Part shown: positions 63,450 to 64,000 of the stretch, piece by piece
How positions within the stretch are numbered: the stretch's first letter is position 1
Layout: each line of letters starts with the position of its first letter
Source: Corynebacterium parakroppenstedtii
Lineage (GTDB): Bacteria > Actinomycetota > Actinomycetes > Mycobacteriales > Mycobacteriaceae
Length of the DNA: 64,000 bases
Assembly: GCF_019754935.1 (NCBI RefSeq)
Contig: NZ_JAGSOA010000001.1
Span: 1,426,001 to 1,490,000, forward strand
Direction: 5' to 3'
The notes under the pieces: model-generated
Database searches by the model: none
What the model was told of the DNA's origin: nothing
Seen by the model: the letters and a program-made list of their open reading frames with translations, nothing else
Translations under genes and position numbers: made by a program

Positions 63450-63839
63450 ATGCAAGTGGTGGCAGCTCTAATCGCTTCGGTCGGTCTTGTGATCGTGAGC
63501 GTTTTGTGTTTGACCCTCCCCGGAAACGCGGTCTCGGGAAAGGTTCCGAGAAACTCGGCGATCGGTATCAGAACAGCGGAAACGAAAAAATCTGACCAAG
63601 GCTGGGATGCCGGACACCGTGCAGCAGCACCGATTCTCAAAAGAACGGGAATCGTCGCGTTAATTCTTACAGGAGCACTTCTCTTTTCCTCTTTCTTCAG
63701 AGGTGAAATGAGTGTCGTGGCCGTCACTTGCGGAGTGCTTGGTTATGTTGTGGTCATTAGTGGGCTGTGCTGGGCAGCTGTAGTCGCCAACAACGCAGCC
63801 AAGGAGATCAATCACCAGAAGGAAACGGGCGGGGTATAA
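63450..63839 (+). CDS. SdpI-family membrane protein
   Basis: A 129-residue protein with three helices and the SdpI-family motif NSAIGIRTAETKKSDQGWDAGHRAAAP after helix 1. SdpI in Bacillus is the immunity protein and signal receptor for the SDP toxin; related proteins are widespread and not all are immunity factors. ATG 63450 has GAAAGGAAC upstream. It lies 27 bases after the ABC ATPase, so the locus may protect against or sense a peptide. Confidence 0.8.
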   Translation: MQVVAALIASVGLVIVSVLCLTLPGNAVSGKVPRNSAIGIRTAETKKSDQGWDAGHRAAAPILKRTGIVALILTGALLFSSFFRGEMSVVAVTCGVLGYVVVISGLCWAAVVANNAAKEINHQKETGGV

Positions 63840-64000
63840 ATAGTCCGCCCCATGACGGCGTTTAGACGTATGTGATCCGCTGTTTACCGGCCTTCTGTTT
63901 ACCCGCTTTCTCATCTACCAAGTTGATCGGTGATTTTTGCTAGATCACACGATTAAAGGCTAACTCTGCCACGTCAATTTTACCCCGGTGTCATCATTTG

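Noticed and set aside
1..64000. CRISPR arrays, rRNA genes and prophage modules
   Set aside because: I saw no regularly spaced repeats, no rRNA sequence and no phage structural genes; the small unknown genes at 18 kb are not enough to call a prophage.

Overview
The window looks like a chromosomal segment of a Corynebacterium-type actinobacterium, on the origin-proximal side. The marker genes are gyrA followed by a DUF3566 membrane protein and the tRNA-Ile/tRNA-Ala pair, then ppiA, a rhomboid protease, crgA, the two-domain lysX, the metP/metS sodium/methionine symporter pair and a near-consensus DtxR iron box. A complete propionibacterial-type transcarboxylase operon fits a propionate-forming species, such as the non-mycolate corynebacteria. 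The species assignment is inference.

Layout. (1) 1-9.8 kb: the 3' end of a nonribosomal peptide synthetase (cyclization, carrier and thioesterase domains), a saccharopine-dehydrogenase-like reductase, a DrrABC-type exporter, a methyltransferase, an anchored exported protein, a second ABC exporter and an MFS transporter. This is probably a heterocycle-containing metallophore or related peptide locus. (2) 10-13.4 kb: lldD and lldP for lactate use. (3) 13.5-17.1 kb: a flavin-binding-type protein divergent from nrdI-nrdF, then a DtxR-box-controlled siderophore-binding lipoprotein. The NrdF has lost three of its metal-ligand glutamates (Q, S and K instead), the signature of metal-free class Ie ribonucleotide reductase. 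(4) 17-21.1 kb: small membrane proteins, metPS and two tRNAs. (5) 21.2-26 kb: DUF3566, gyrA, a ribbon-helix-helix gene with a degenerate Doc-like partner, and two small membrane proteins. (6) 26.3-33.5 kb: a six-gene mevalonate operon in the actinomycete order. (7) 33.5-43.6 kb: a PAP2 phosphatase, a Lys/Ala-rich membrane protein, ppiA, rhomboid, a cobalamin riboswitch with cbtB-cbtA, a 52-residue cationic peptide gene missed by long-ORF calling, a catalytically degenerate histidine-phosphatase-fold protein, crgA and an LssY-C protein. (8) 44-47.8 kb: transcarboxylase 5S, 12S, a small subunit-like protein and 1.3S. (9) 48-59.7 kb: csbD, ogt, lysX, gltBD and a nitroreductase. (10) 60-63.8 kb: an ABC permease gene interrupted by an IS3-family element with intact ends and a 3-bp target duplication, followed by its ATPase and an SdpI-family protein.

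The genes suggest three joined themes. The first is metal economy: a siderophore-like synthetase, an iron-regulated receptor, a metal-independent RNR beta subunit, and cobalamin-regulated cobalt transport. The second is propionate and B12-linked central metabolism: transcarboxylase with cobalt uptake, and lactate oxidation feeding pyruvate. The third is acquired accessory functions: the mevalonate pathway, a possible toxin-antitoxin relic, an IS element, and peptide-related ABC/SdpI genes.

The strongest candidates for new biology are the QSK-type NrdF encoded beside NrdI in an iron-scavenging context, and the 52-aa cationic peptide gene, which has a perfect anti-16S Shine-Dalgarno, coding-region hairpins and its own intrinsic terminator.
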